A stretch of DNA of 37,731 nucleotides, from assembly GCA_030690545.1 (NCBI GenBank), contig JAUYGN010000044.1:1-37731 (forward strand), given 5' to 3'. Positions 31,403-37,731 of the stretch are shown piece by piece. The notes under the pieces were generated by a model, which saw nothing but the letters and a program-made list of their open reading frames with translations, was not told where the DNA came from and did not search any database. The stretch's first letter is position 1. Each line of letters starts with the position of its first letter. Source of the DNA: Solirubrobacteraceae bacterium (GTDB lineage Bacteria; Actinomycetota; Thermoleophilia; Solirubrobacterales; Solirubrobacteraceae). The position numbers were made by a program, and so were the translations under genes.

Positions 31403-32635
31403 TCAGAGCAGGTCGTACGCACGCAGCAGCGCCGTCTCGGAGTGCTCCCAGGTCAGCCCGCGGGCGCGCTCGAGGGCGCGCCCGCCGAGCTGCGCGCGAC
31501 GCGCGCCGTCGCCGGCCAGCGCGGCGATCGCCGCCGCCATCGCGGTCGGTCGCGAATCGCGCACGAGCACGCCCGCATCGCCGATCGTGCGCTGCGTCTC
31601 GAGCAGGTCGCCGGCGACGACCGGCTTGCCGGCCGCCATGTACTCGGCGATCTTGACCATCGTCGAGCGCGTGTTCAGCGCGGTCGCGCGGGCCGGGTCG
31701 ACGCAGATGTCGGCGGCGCGAACGTGCCCGGCGACCTGCGCCGGGTCGACCCAGCCGGCGAAGCTCGCGTGGTCGCCGACGCCGTGGCGGCGCAGGCCTG
31801 CCTCGAGCGCCGCGCGAGCGTCGCCGTCGCCGACGACGTCCAGCCGCGCGCCGGCGAGCCCGTGCTCGCCGACGAGCAGGCCGAGGATCTCGGCGAGCGC
31901 CTCGACGCCGTCCTGCGTCGACAGCGCGCCGACGTACACGAGGCGCGGGTCGTCGAGCGCGCCGGGGCGCGTCGCGGGCGCGTCGACGAGCGTCGCCGCC
32001 GGTGGTCCGTTGCGCACGACGTGCACCGCGGCCGGGTCCTTTCGCCCGCGCTCGCGCGCGATCTGCGCGTGCGACTCGTTGGCCGCCAGCACGACGTTCG
32101 CGACGGCGAACGTCGCCCGCTCGCCGGCGCGCGCGAGGCGCACGAGCGCCCGTGCCCCCAGCTTCTCGGCGACGAGCTCCGGGAAGAGGTCGTGGTGGTC
32201 GAAGACGACACGGCGCCCGGCCAGCCGCGCGAGCGCGCCGGCGGCGAACAGCACGTCGGGCGGATTGTGCAGGTGCACGACGTCGGCGCCGCGCGCCAGC
32301 GCCCGCAGCGCGGCGCCGTGCAGGACGAGCGCGGCGACGAGGTACTCGAGCACGAACGACGCGCCGCCCGATCCCTGCGGCAGGCGGAAGCGGCGCACCT
32401 TGACGCCCGTCACCGTCTCGCGGCGCGCCTGCCCGCGCTCGCGCGGCGCGACGACGCGGACGCGGTGCCCGGCGGCGACGAGCGACTCGGCCTCCTGGCG
32501 CACCCGCACGTCGGTGGGGTAGGCGTTGTTCTCCAGCAGCATGACGATCCGCAGCGAGCGCGAAGCGGGCGCTACAGTCGTGCGCCCGGCGCGCCTCGCC
32601 GCCGTCGTCCCCGCTCCGCACGCCGACTCACTCAT
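31403..32635 (-). CDS. Glycosyltransferase, GT-B fold (GT4-like), no. 1
   Basis: 410 residues from ATG 32635. An N-terminal Rossmann domain has IVMLLENNAYPTDVRVRQEA (the nucleotide-sugar enzyme start usual in these loci) and VVHLHNPPDVLF. The C-terminal domain has LVYVGALSTQDGVEAL and the donor-binding stretch TMVKIAEYMAAGKPVVAGDL. The E of KIAEYMA corresponds to the EX7E-type position. The start is uncertain: the next in-frame ATG (32542, MLLENN) would remove the first strand, so the upstream one is preferred although it adds a 31-residue low-complexity tail. It shares the tetranucleotide CATG with the ATG of the divergent glycosyltransferase. Acts in the cytoplasm on the lipid-linked repeat unit; donor sugar unknown. 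Confidence 0.87.
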   Translation of the reverse strand: MSESACGAGTTAARRAGRTTVAPASRSLRIVMLLENNAYPTDVRVRQEAESLVAAGHRVRVVAPRERGQARRETVTGVKVRRFRLPQGSGGASFVLEYLVAALVLHGAALRALARGADVVHLHNPPDVLFAAGALARLAGRRVVFDHHDLFPELVAEKLGARALVRLARAGERATFAVANVVLAANESHAQIARERGRKDPAAVHVVRNGPPAATLVDAPATRPGALDDPRLVYVGALSTQDGVEALAEILGLLVGEHGLAGARLDVVGDGDARAALEAGLRRHGVGDHASFAGWVDPAQVAGHVRAADICVDPARATALNTRSTMVKIAEYMAAGKPVVAGDLLETQRTIGDAGVLVRDSRPTAMAAAIAALAGDGARRAQLGGRALERARGLTWEHSETALLRAYDLL

Positions 32636-33680
32636 GTCGCTCAACGTCCTGTTCGTCACGAATCTGTGGCCCGACGAGGCCCGGCCCTGGCATGGGCCGT
32701 TCGTCCGGCGCCAGGCCGATTCTCTCGTAGAGGCCGGCGTCGCACTCGACGCGCTCGTGATCCGCGGCTGGGACGACCGCAGCGCCTACCCGAAGGCAGC
32801 GCGCCGGATCGCCCGCCTGAACCGAGCCTGCCGCTACGACGTCGTCCACGCCCACTACGGCCACGCCGCGATCGTCGCGCGGCTGCAGCTGCGCGCGCCG
32901 CTCGTCGTCACGTACTGGGGCAGCGACCTGCTCGGCAAGCGCGCGCCGTCCGGCGCGGTGGCACCGCACAGCCGCCTGGAGGCGGCGACCTTCCGCCAAC
33001 TCGCCCGCATCACCGCCGCGACGATCACGCAGTCGCTGGAGATGGAGCAGGCCCTGCCCGCGAGCGCGCAGCGGCGCAACCACGTGCTGCCGGCCGGGAT
33101 CGAGCTCGAGCGCTTCCGCCCACTCGACCGCGACGAGGCGCGCGCGCGGCTCGGCTGGGAGGCGGACGAGCGCGTCGTGCTGTTCGCGGCCAACCCCGAG
33201 CTGCCGGTGAAGAACCACCCGCTCGCCGTCGCCGCCGTGGAGCGCCTGCGCGCGCACGTTCCCGACGCCCGCCTGGAGGTCGCCTGGGGCCGCCCGCCCG
33301 ACGAGATGCCGCTGCTCATGAACGCCGCCGATGCGCTGCTGCTGCCATCGCGCTCGGAGGGCTCGCCGAACGTCGTCAAGGAGGCGCTCGCCGCCGAGCT
33401 GCCGGTCGTCGCCACCCGCGTCGGAGACGTCGAGCAGCTGCTGGCCGGGCTGCCCGGCTGTCATGCCTGCCCGTCCGACGCCGACGCGCTCGCGCACGGC
33501 CTGCGGGACGCGCTCGCGCACGGGCGCGTCCCCGAGGGGCGCCTGGCGATGGCGCCGCTTGACATCGGCGCGGTGGCGCAGCGCACGATCGCGATCTACG
33601 AGGACGTGATCCGGGCCGCGCGCCTGCGCAGGCGACGACGTGCCGGCGCCAGCCACTCGCCCCAGCGCGACGGATCCTGA
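32634..33680 (+). CDS. Glycosyltransferase, GT-B fold (GT4-like), no. 2
   Basis: 348 residues. N-terminal strand and loop NVLFVTNLWPDEARPWHGPF, then YDVVHAHYGHAAIVA and VVTYWGSDLLG, then the C-terminal domain with VVLFAANPELPVKNHPLAV, MNAADALLLPSRSEGSPNVV and KEALAAELPVVATRVGD, in which the Glu pair (SEGxxNVVKEA) is the GT4 donor-binding signature. The ATG at 32634 is chosen because it lies one codon before the first strand. It overlaps the start codon of the divergent glycosyltransferase. The last 28 codons overlap the end of the convergent GT2 gene. It is the only + strand gene between 25.7 and 36.7 kb, so it must have its own promoter, which would lie inside the neighbouring coding sequence. 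Confidence 0.88.
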   Translation: MSLNVLFVTNLWPDEARPWHGPFVRRQADSLVEAGVALDALVIRGWDDRSAYPKAARRIARLNRACRYDVVHAHYGHAAIVARLQLRAPLVVTYWGSDLLGKRAPSGAVAPHSRLEAATFRQLARITAATITQSLEMEQALPASAQRRNHVLPAGIELERFRPLDRDEARARLGWEADERVVLFAANPELPVKNHPLAVAAVERLRAHVPDARLEVAWGRPPDEMPLLMNAADALLLPSRSEGSPNVVKEALAAELPVVATRVGDVEQLLAGLPGCHACPSDADALAHGLRDALAHGRVPEGRLAMAPLDIGAVAQRTIAIYEDVIRAARLRRRRRAGASHSPQRDGS

Positions 33681-34594
33681 AGGAACGCGACGAGTCCGTA
33701 CGGCGCCGCCCTCGCGGCAGCCTTGACGGCGTGCAGCGGCCGGCGCTCGGCGACGGCGCGGCGCAGCACCGCGCGCTCGCGCAGCGCGCGGTAGTGGCGC
33801 ATGCGCGCGCGCACGACGCGCCGCTGTCCGGCCGTCAGCGCGCCGCGCCGCAGCGCGCGGCCGTAGGTCGCAAGCGCCCCCTCGGACATCCCCGCGGCGT
33901 CGGACGAGAGGTTCGCGTCGTGCAGGCGGTAGACGGCGAGCGGCTCGCGCGTCGTGACGACCTCGTGGCCGGCCTCGAGCATCCGCAGCCAGAGGTCGTA
34001 GTCGTCGTAGCCCGGGCAGGCGGTCGAGAAGCCGCCGACCTCGTCGTAGGCGGCGCGGGTGAACAGCGCGCGGGCACAGATGCAGTTGCGCTCGATCATC
34101 TCGTCCAGGCCGACCTCGTCGATCGCACCCAGACGCGCCGCGTAGGTCTCGGCGGCGATCCCCGCGGGCGTCTCGACGAGCGCGTCGCAGGCGACGATCG
34201 CCGGCCGCCCGCCCGCGGCGCGAGCGCCGTCGAGCAGCTCGACGCAGCGAGCGAGGTAGTTCTCGCGCCAGCGATCGTCGTGGTCGAGCAGGGCGACGAG
34301 CTCTCCTCGCGATGCGGCGATCGCCGCGTTGCGCGCGCCGGCGACGCCGGCGTTGCACCGCAGCGCGACGACGCGCATCCGCGGCTCGCGGCGAGCGAAC
34401 GCCTGTGCGCGAGCGAGCGTGTCGTCGGTCGAGGCGTCGTCGACGAGCACCGCTTCCCAGTCGTCGAAGGTCTGCGCGACGATCGACTCCAGCGTCTCGT
34501 CCAGGCGAGCGCCCGAGTCGTGCATCGGCACGACGACGGTGACGCGCGGCGATCGCGGCATGGCGTCCATGGTAGGCCGGCCGCCGGCGCTCAT
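33596..34594 (-). CDS. Glycosyltransferase family 2 (GT-A fold)
   Basis: 332 residues. The GT2 core is clear: VTVVVPMHDSGARLDETLES, then VLVDDASTDDT, NAGVAGARNAAIAASRGELV, and the DxD-type metal site LLDHDDRW. ACPGYDDYDLWLRMLEAGHE is the downstream ED-like catalytic region. The last 90 residues are Arg-rich helices that could lie at the membrane surface. ATG 34594 is preferred since it overlaps the stop of the epimerase gene (ATGA); two further in-frame ATGs lie within 12 codons. The 3' end overlaps the convergent glycosyltransferase by 85 bp. Adds one sugar of the repeat unit; inverting mechanism is expected for the family. Confidence 0.9.
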   Translation of the reverse strand: MSAGGRPTMDAMPRSPRVTVVVPMHDSGARLDETLESIVAQTFDDWEAVLVDDASTDDTLARAQAFARREPRMRVVALRCNAGVAGARNAAIAASRGELVALLDHDDRWRENYLARCVELLDGARAAGGRPAIVACDALVETPAGIAAETYAARLGAIDEVGLDEMIERNCICARALFTRAAYDEVGGFSTACPGYDDYDLWLRMLEAGHEVVTTREPLAVYRLHDANLSSDAAGMSEGALATYGRALRRGALTAGQRRVVRARMRHYRALRERAVLRRAVAERRPLHAVKAAARAAPYGLVAFLQDPSRWGEWLAPARRRLRRRAARITSS

Positions 34595-35553
34595 GCGGGC
34601 CAGCGGTCACGCTCGCCGAGCATCCAGCGCGCTTCGCGCGCGACCGCGTCGGCGAAGCCCGGATCGGCGGCGAAGCCGAGCAGCCGTCGCGCGGCGCCGG
34701 CGTCGACGACGAGCCTTGACGGCGCGCGCCCGCTCTCGACGCTGCTCGCCGCCGGCTCGGCGCCGAGCGCGCCGGCGACCGTCTCGAGGATCGCCCGCGT
34801 CGAGCGGCCGACGCCCGATCCGAGGTTCAGCAGCGGCGGCGGGTCGACCCGCTCGTCGGTCGCGTTGACGATCGCGGCGGCGACCTCGGCGACGCCGACG
34901 TAGTCGCGCACGTCGGCGCCGTCGCCGTGCAGCGTCGCGGGCCGGGCGTCGGCCAGCGCCCGCACGAACGCGGGAATCGCGCGCGGCCCGAGCTCACCCG
35001 GGCCGAAGACCGTCGCGATCCGCAGGCAGCAGGCGTCGGGCGCGGCGAGCACGAGCGACTCGGCGGCGAGCTTGGCCTCCGCGTACGGCGTGGCCGGGCG
35101 CGCCGGGACCGACTCGTCGACGGGATCGTCGTGCCACGGGCCGTAGACGTCGGCGGAGCTCGCGAACACGATCCGCGCGCCGGCCGCCGCCGCGACGCGC
35201 GCGACGCGACCGGCGGCCGCCACGTTGACGGCGCGCTCGTGCGCGCCGCGGTCGGCGCCGGCGGGCGGCGGCTCGTAGCCGAGATGCACGAGGGCGGTCG
35301 CGCCGGGCAGCACGCGCGCGAGGACGTCCAGCTGCGCGGGCTCCCACCAGCGGCCGCCGGGGACCGCCTCGAGCGCCAGGCGCTCGCCGGGCAGATCGGC
35401 CAGCCGCCACGGCTGCTTGACGCACAGCCCGACGACATGCGCTCCGGCATGCAGCGCGAGCCGCACGACCCAGCTGCCGATGAAGCCGTCGGCGCCGAGC
35501 ACGACGAGCGTCCGTCCGCCGGCACCCGCCAGCCAGTCGGGCGGCGTGCCCAC
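34591..35553 (-). CDS. NAD-dependent epimerase/dehydratase (SDR family), no. 1
   Basis: 320 residues from GTG 35553, which overlaps the upstream TAG (TAGTG). The extended SDR fold has VVLGADGFIGSWVVRLAL (NAD-binding GxxGxxG, about residue 18), a catalytic Ser in FASSADVYGP and the Tyr-x-x-x-Lys pair in PYAEAKLAAE. The region DVRDYVGVAEVAAAIVNATD and NLGSGVGRSTRAIL is the usual substrate half. The sequence ALVHLGYEPPPAGADRGAHE, with a Pro-rich insertion, is atypical. Likely modifies a nucleotide-sugar (4-epimerisation, 4-reduction or dehydration). No exact reaction can be given. It is coupled on both sides in a - strand run of two SDR enzymes and one glycosyltransferase. Confidence 0.87.
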   Translation of the reverse strand: MGTPPDWLAGAGGRTLVVLGADGFIGSWVVRLALHAGAHVVGLCVKQPWRLADLPGERLALEAVPGGRWWEPAQLDVLARVLPGATALVHLGYEPPPAGADRGAHERAVNVAAAGRVARVAAAAGARIVFASSADVYGPWHDDPVDESVPARPATPYAEAKLAAESLVLAAPDACCLRIATVFGPGELGPRAIPAFVRALADARPATLHGDGADVRDYVGVAEVAAAIVNATDERVDPPPLLNLGSGVGRSTRAILETVAGALGAEPAASSVESGRAPSRLVVDAGAARRLLGFAADPGFADAVAREARWMLGERDRWPA

Positions 35554-36548
35554 TACCAATTGCGTACGGCGGCGCGCTCGGTCGGTGCGTCGCCGGCAGC
35601 GTCCTCGGCGCGCAGCCACGCGACGTAGCGCTCGAGGCCCTCGCGAATGCCGACCTGCGCCTCGAACCCGAGCAGCTGGCGGGCCCGCGAGGGATCGGCG
35701 AGGTGGTGCATGACGTCGCCCGGCCGCTCGTCGTCGTACTCGGCGCGCAGGCCGTTGGCCGCGAGCAGGTCGAGCAGGTGCTCGCTCAGCTGCGCGACGC
35801 TGACGCCCTCGCCGCGGGCGATGTTGATCGCCTGGCCGACGATCGCGTCGCTGGCCGCGGCGCCGACGATCCCGACCGCGGTCTCCTCGACCCAGGTGAA
35901 GTCGCGCGTCTGCGAGCCGTCGCCGAAGATCACCGGCGGCAGGCCGGCGAGGATGCGTGCTGCGAACTTCGGGATCACCTCGGCGCTGTTGCCGCTGGAA
36001 TGCTCGCGCGGCCCGTAGGAGTTGAAGGGGCGCACGACCGTCGCCTCGATGTCGTAGCGGCGCATGCATGCCTGCGCGTACAGCTCGCCCGCGGCCTTCG
36101 CGGCGCCGTAGACGGTCGTCGGCAGCAGCGGATGGTCCTCGGCCATCGGAAAGGTGACCGCCGATCCGTAGGCCTCCGAGGAGGACACGTAGACGAACCG
36201 CCCGACCCCCTGGCGCACGGCCGCCAAACAGGCCGTCAGCGTGCCCGTCGCGTTGCGCTCGTGAGAGTCCATCGGCTCGGCGAGCGACGCCCGCAGGTTG
36301 CCGCAGGCCATGTGCAGGACGAGCGACGCACCGGCAAGCTCGGCGTCGAGCAGGTCGGCGTTGCGCACATCGCCGACGACGAGGCGTGCGCCCTGCGCCT
36401 CTGCGGCTGCCAAGTTGCGCCGAGTTCCCGTGCTGAGATCGTCGATCACGACGACATCGGCACCGACCGCGAGCAGGCGCTCGACGACGTGGCTGCCGAT
36501 GAAGCCGGCACCCCCGGTGACCACGACACGCTCATCTCGCAGCTGCAC
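35553..36548 (-). CDS. NAD-dependent epimerase/dehydratase (SDR family), no. 2
   Basis: 331 residues if started at GTG 36548 (VQLRDERVVVTGGAG). A further GTG at 36578 is possible but would place the palindrome at 36559-36573 inside the gene. Motifs: VVVTGGAGFIGSHVVERLL, VVVIDDLSTGTRRNL (Asp for NAD ribose), catalytic Ser in VYVSSSEAYG, YGAAKAAGELYA (Tyr-x-x-x-Lys), RPFNSYGPREHSSG and GDGSQTRDFTWVEETA. This matches UDP-glucose 4-epimerase/dTDP-glucose dehydratase relatives. The absence of the dehydratase DE pair after TT makes an epimerase or decarboxylase-like reaction more likely; here the segment is SSSEAYG. It supplies a nucleotide sugar for the locus. It is the first gene of its operon. 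Confidence 0.9.
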   Translation of the reverse strand: MQLRDERVVVTGGAGFIGSHVVERLLAVGADVVVIDDLSTGTRRNLAAAEAQGARLVVGDVRNADLLDAELAGASLVLHMACGNLRASLAEPMDSHERNATGTLTACLAAVRQGVGRFVYVSSSEAYGSAVTFPMAEDHPLLPTTVYGAAKAAGELYAQACMRRYDIEATVVRPFNSYGPREHSSGNSAEVIPKFAARILAGLPPVIFGDGSQTRDFTWVEETAVGIVGAAASDAIVGQAINIARGEGVSVAQLSEHLLDLLAANGLRAEYDDERPGDVMHHLADPSRARQLLGFEAQVGIREGLERYVAWLRAEDAAGDAPTERAAVRNW

Positions 36549-36558
36549 CAGACGTACG

Positions 36559-36573
36559 CTATCGACTCGATAG
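36559..36573. promoter_or_regulatory. Perfect 15-bp palindrome before the epimerase gene
   Basis: CTATCG-ACT-CGATAG, ending 11 bases upstream of GTG 36548. Such AT-containing symmetry is unusual in this GC-rich window. Candidate operator or small leader hairpin for the epimerase-glycosyltransferase operon. Confidence 0.4.
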
Positions 36574-36650
36574 ACCACTTAGGCGGCTTTCGTGCGCAGT
36601 GTCACACTTGGGCCACGCCGAGGAGCGCCGCGCTGCTGCGCTCCCGCGTC

Positions 36651-36671
36651 ACGTTGGACGAACGTTGGACG
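36651..36671. repeat. Direct repeat of a 10-bp word with 11-bp period
   Basis: ACGTTGGACG occurs at 36651-36660 and again at 36662-36671, with one base between. It lies in the 195-bp divergent region between the epimerase operon and the SGNH-LamG gene. An 11-bp period places both copies on about the same face of the helix, as for tandem activator sites. The rest of the region (36549-36743) shows nothing else certain. Confidence 0.45.
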
Positions 36672-36743
36672 CCGCCGCCGGTAGCTGACCGGCCCGGAGG
36701 CGGCCGCATTGCAACGGCAGCTCGCCTGTGCCAGGGTGATCCG

Positions 36744-37731
36744 ATGGGCCGTGGCGCGCGATGCACACTATTCCTGGTTCTGCTCGCATCGCTGGCCACC
36801 GCCGGCTCGGCACGGGCGGCGCTGCCTACGTCGGTGGCGGCGTTGGGCGACTCCTACACGGTCGCGCTGTTCAGCGGCACGCCGTGCGCGGCGGCGGCGG
36901 TCTGCCCGGCGAACTCGTGGGCGACGGGAGGCACGCCCGCCGTCGACAGCCACGCTCTGCGGCTCGGCCGTCTCGGGGCGCCGCCGGCAGTGCACAACTT
37001 CGCGGTCTCGGGGCGCAAGGTGGCGGATCTCAACAGCGGCAACAACCAGGCGCAGCGCGCGATCAACGCGGGGGCTCAATACGTCACGATCATGCTCGGC
37101 CTCAACGACTCGTGCCGCGAGAGCGAGGCAGCGATGACGACGGTCGCGGCGTTCCGCGCACAGTTCGAGGCCGGGCTGAGCAAGCTCGTCGCGGGGTTGC
37201 CCGGCGCCCGGATCTTCGTCACGAGCATCCCCGACGCCGAACGCCTGCGCATGATCCTCAAGGACGACGCGAACGCGCGCTCGGCGTGGGCCAGCCAGCA
37301 GGTCTGCTCGGTCGTACTGGACGATCCGCTCTCCAACGCGGCGGCGGTCGTCGAGCGACGCCAGCGTGCACGCCAGCGCGTCATCGACTTCAACCGGCAG
37401 CTGGAGGAGGTCTGCGCGCAGTACCCGACGTGTCGCTATGACGGCGGTGCGGTCTTCGGGTGGGCATTCGAGCCAGCCGATTTCGTGACTCGCGATTACT
37501 TCCATCTCTCGACGCAAGGCCAAGCCAGCCTCGCCACCGTGACCTGGGCGGCGACCCATGACTTCGGCTCGCCGCCTCCGCCTCCGCCGTCGCCACCGCC
37601 GGAGGCCGGCGCGTCGTACTCCGAGCGCGTGATGACACACCCGTCACTGCAGTCCTACTGGCGACTCGGCGAGAGCTCCGGCACGACCGCGCGGGACCTC
37701 AAGGGCGGGCGCGACGGCACCTACGCCGGCG
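36744..37731 (+). CDS. Secreted SGNH/GDSL hydrolase fused to LamG-like domain, partial at window end
   Basis: 329 codons are visible from ATG 36744 to the right edge without a stop. A signal peptide (CTLFLVLLASLATAGSARAA) leads to a catalytic domain closely similar to that of the protein at 8508: AALGDSYTVALFSG (Ser near residue 39), NFAVSGRKV, MLGLNDSCRE, YDGGAVFGWAF and DYFHLSTQG. All six Cys are conserved. Instead of the beta-rich tail of its paralogue, a Pro-rich linker leads to SYWRLGESSGTTARD and GGRDGTYAG. This is the typical opening of a LamG/concanavalin-like carbohydrate-binding domain. So the same enzyme core is tethered to different binding modules. Likely an extracytoplasmic esterase on the secreted polymer; activity is inferred. 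Confidence 0.87.
   Translation, partial: MGRGARCTLFLVLLASLATAGSARAALPTSVAALGDSYTVALFSGTPCAAAAVCPANSWATGGTPAVDSHALRLGRLGAPPAVHNFAVSGRKVADLNSGNNQAQRAINAGAQYVTIMLGLNDSCRESEAAMTTVAAFRAQFEAGLSKLVAGLPGARIFVTSIPDAERLRMILKDDANARSAWASQQVCSVVLDDPLSNAAAVVERRQRARQRVIDFNRQLEEVCAQYPTCRYDGGAVFGWAFEPADFVTRDYFHLSTQGQASLATVTWAATHDFGSPPPPPPSPPPEAGASYSERVMTHPSLQSYWRLGESSGTTARDLKGGRDGTYAG

Noticed and set aside
29123-33562. A 1479-codon open frame on the + strand
   Set aside because: It lies antisense to the ligase-TPR and glycosyltransferase genes and continues into the other frame of the next one. Its translation is Arg/Gly/Ala-rich with no domain, and the opposite strand has clear family motifs. Long antisense frames are expected at this GC content.

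Overview
The window is about 38 kb of uniformly GC-rich DNA carrying a surface-polysaccharide (exopolysaccharide/capsule) locus of a monoderm, actinobacterial-type bacterium. Three features suggest this: fused Wzz/BY-kinase chain-length proteins, an LPxTG cell-wall-anchored protein, and a PknB-like kinase with a SPOR tail. Gene texture (Ala/Arg/Asp-rich proteins, frequent GTG/TTG starts, 1-4 bp overlaps) is most like Thermoleophilia (Solirubrobacter/Conexibacter relatives). That placement is an inference from style, not a marker-gene result. No rRNA, tRNA, CRISPR array, transposase or integrase was seen.

Layout. (1) 1-12.5 kb is a decoration module. A partial unknown gene (-) lies at the left edge. 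A + strand run follows: an MBOAT acyltransferase, a membrane-anchored SGNH protein and a Wzx-type flippase. A tight - strand operon then encodes a methyltransferase, a stand-alone amino-acid adenylation enzyme and a carrier protein. A second + run has a TylF-type methyltransferase, a secreted SGNH hydrolase, a near-duplicate MBOAT and a second SGNH partner. Adenylation enzyme + carrier + MBOAT + SGNH partner is the four-part logic of DltA/C/B/D, here duplicated at the B/D step and placed inside a polysaccharide locus. (2) 12.5-21.1 kb holds a DUF4910-type aminopeptidase-like protein and an AAC(3)-family N-acetyltransferase (-). It continues on + with a methyltransferase, an O-antigen ligase/polymerase, the initiating polyprenyl-phosphate sugar-1-phosphate transferase, a first Wzz/BY-kinase and a sugar dehydrogenase. 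(3) 21.1-29.1 kb is the least familiar part: a coiled-coil protein with a CxxC pair at its C-terminus, a second Wzz/BY-kinase, a degenerate Ser/Thr kinase (pseudokinase) with a membrane segment and a SPOR domain, a 951-residue coiled-coil protein, and a small collagen-like LPxTG protein. The two coiled-coil proteins share an N-terminal domain of about 75 residues that I do not recognise. (4) 29.1-37.7 kb has a second O-antigen ligase-type protein with a TPR tail, three glycosyltransferases, two NAD-dependent sugar epimerase/dehydratases, and a secreted SGNH hydrolase (fused to the start of a LamG-like domain) that is a paralogue of the one at 8.5 kb and runs off the right edge.

How it could work together. 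The sugar nucleotide enzymes and initiating transferase start a repeat unit on polyprenyl phosphate, glycosyltransferases and methyltransferases build it, and Wzx exports it. The ligase/polymerase proteins and the two Wzz/BY-kinases polymerise it and set its length. The Dlt-like set and the two MBOAT/SGNH pairs acylate or aminoacylate it outside the membrane. The pseudokinase-SPOR protein, the coiled-coil pair and the LPxTG protein look like a spatial or regulatory layer that ties export to peptidoglycan. This integration is inference from domains and gene order.
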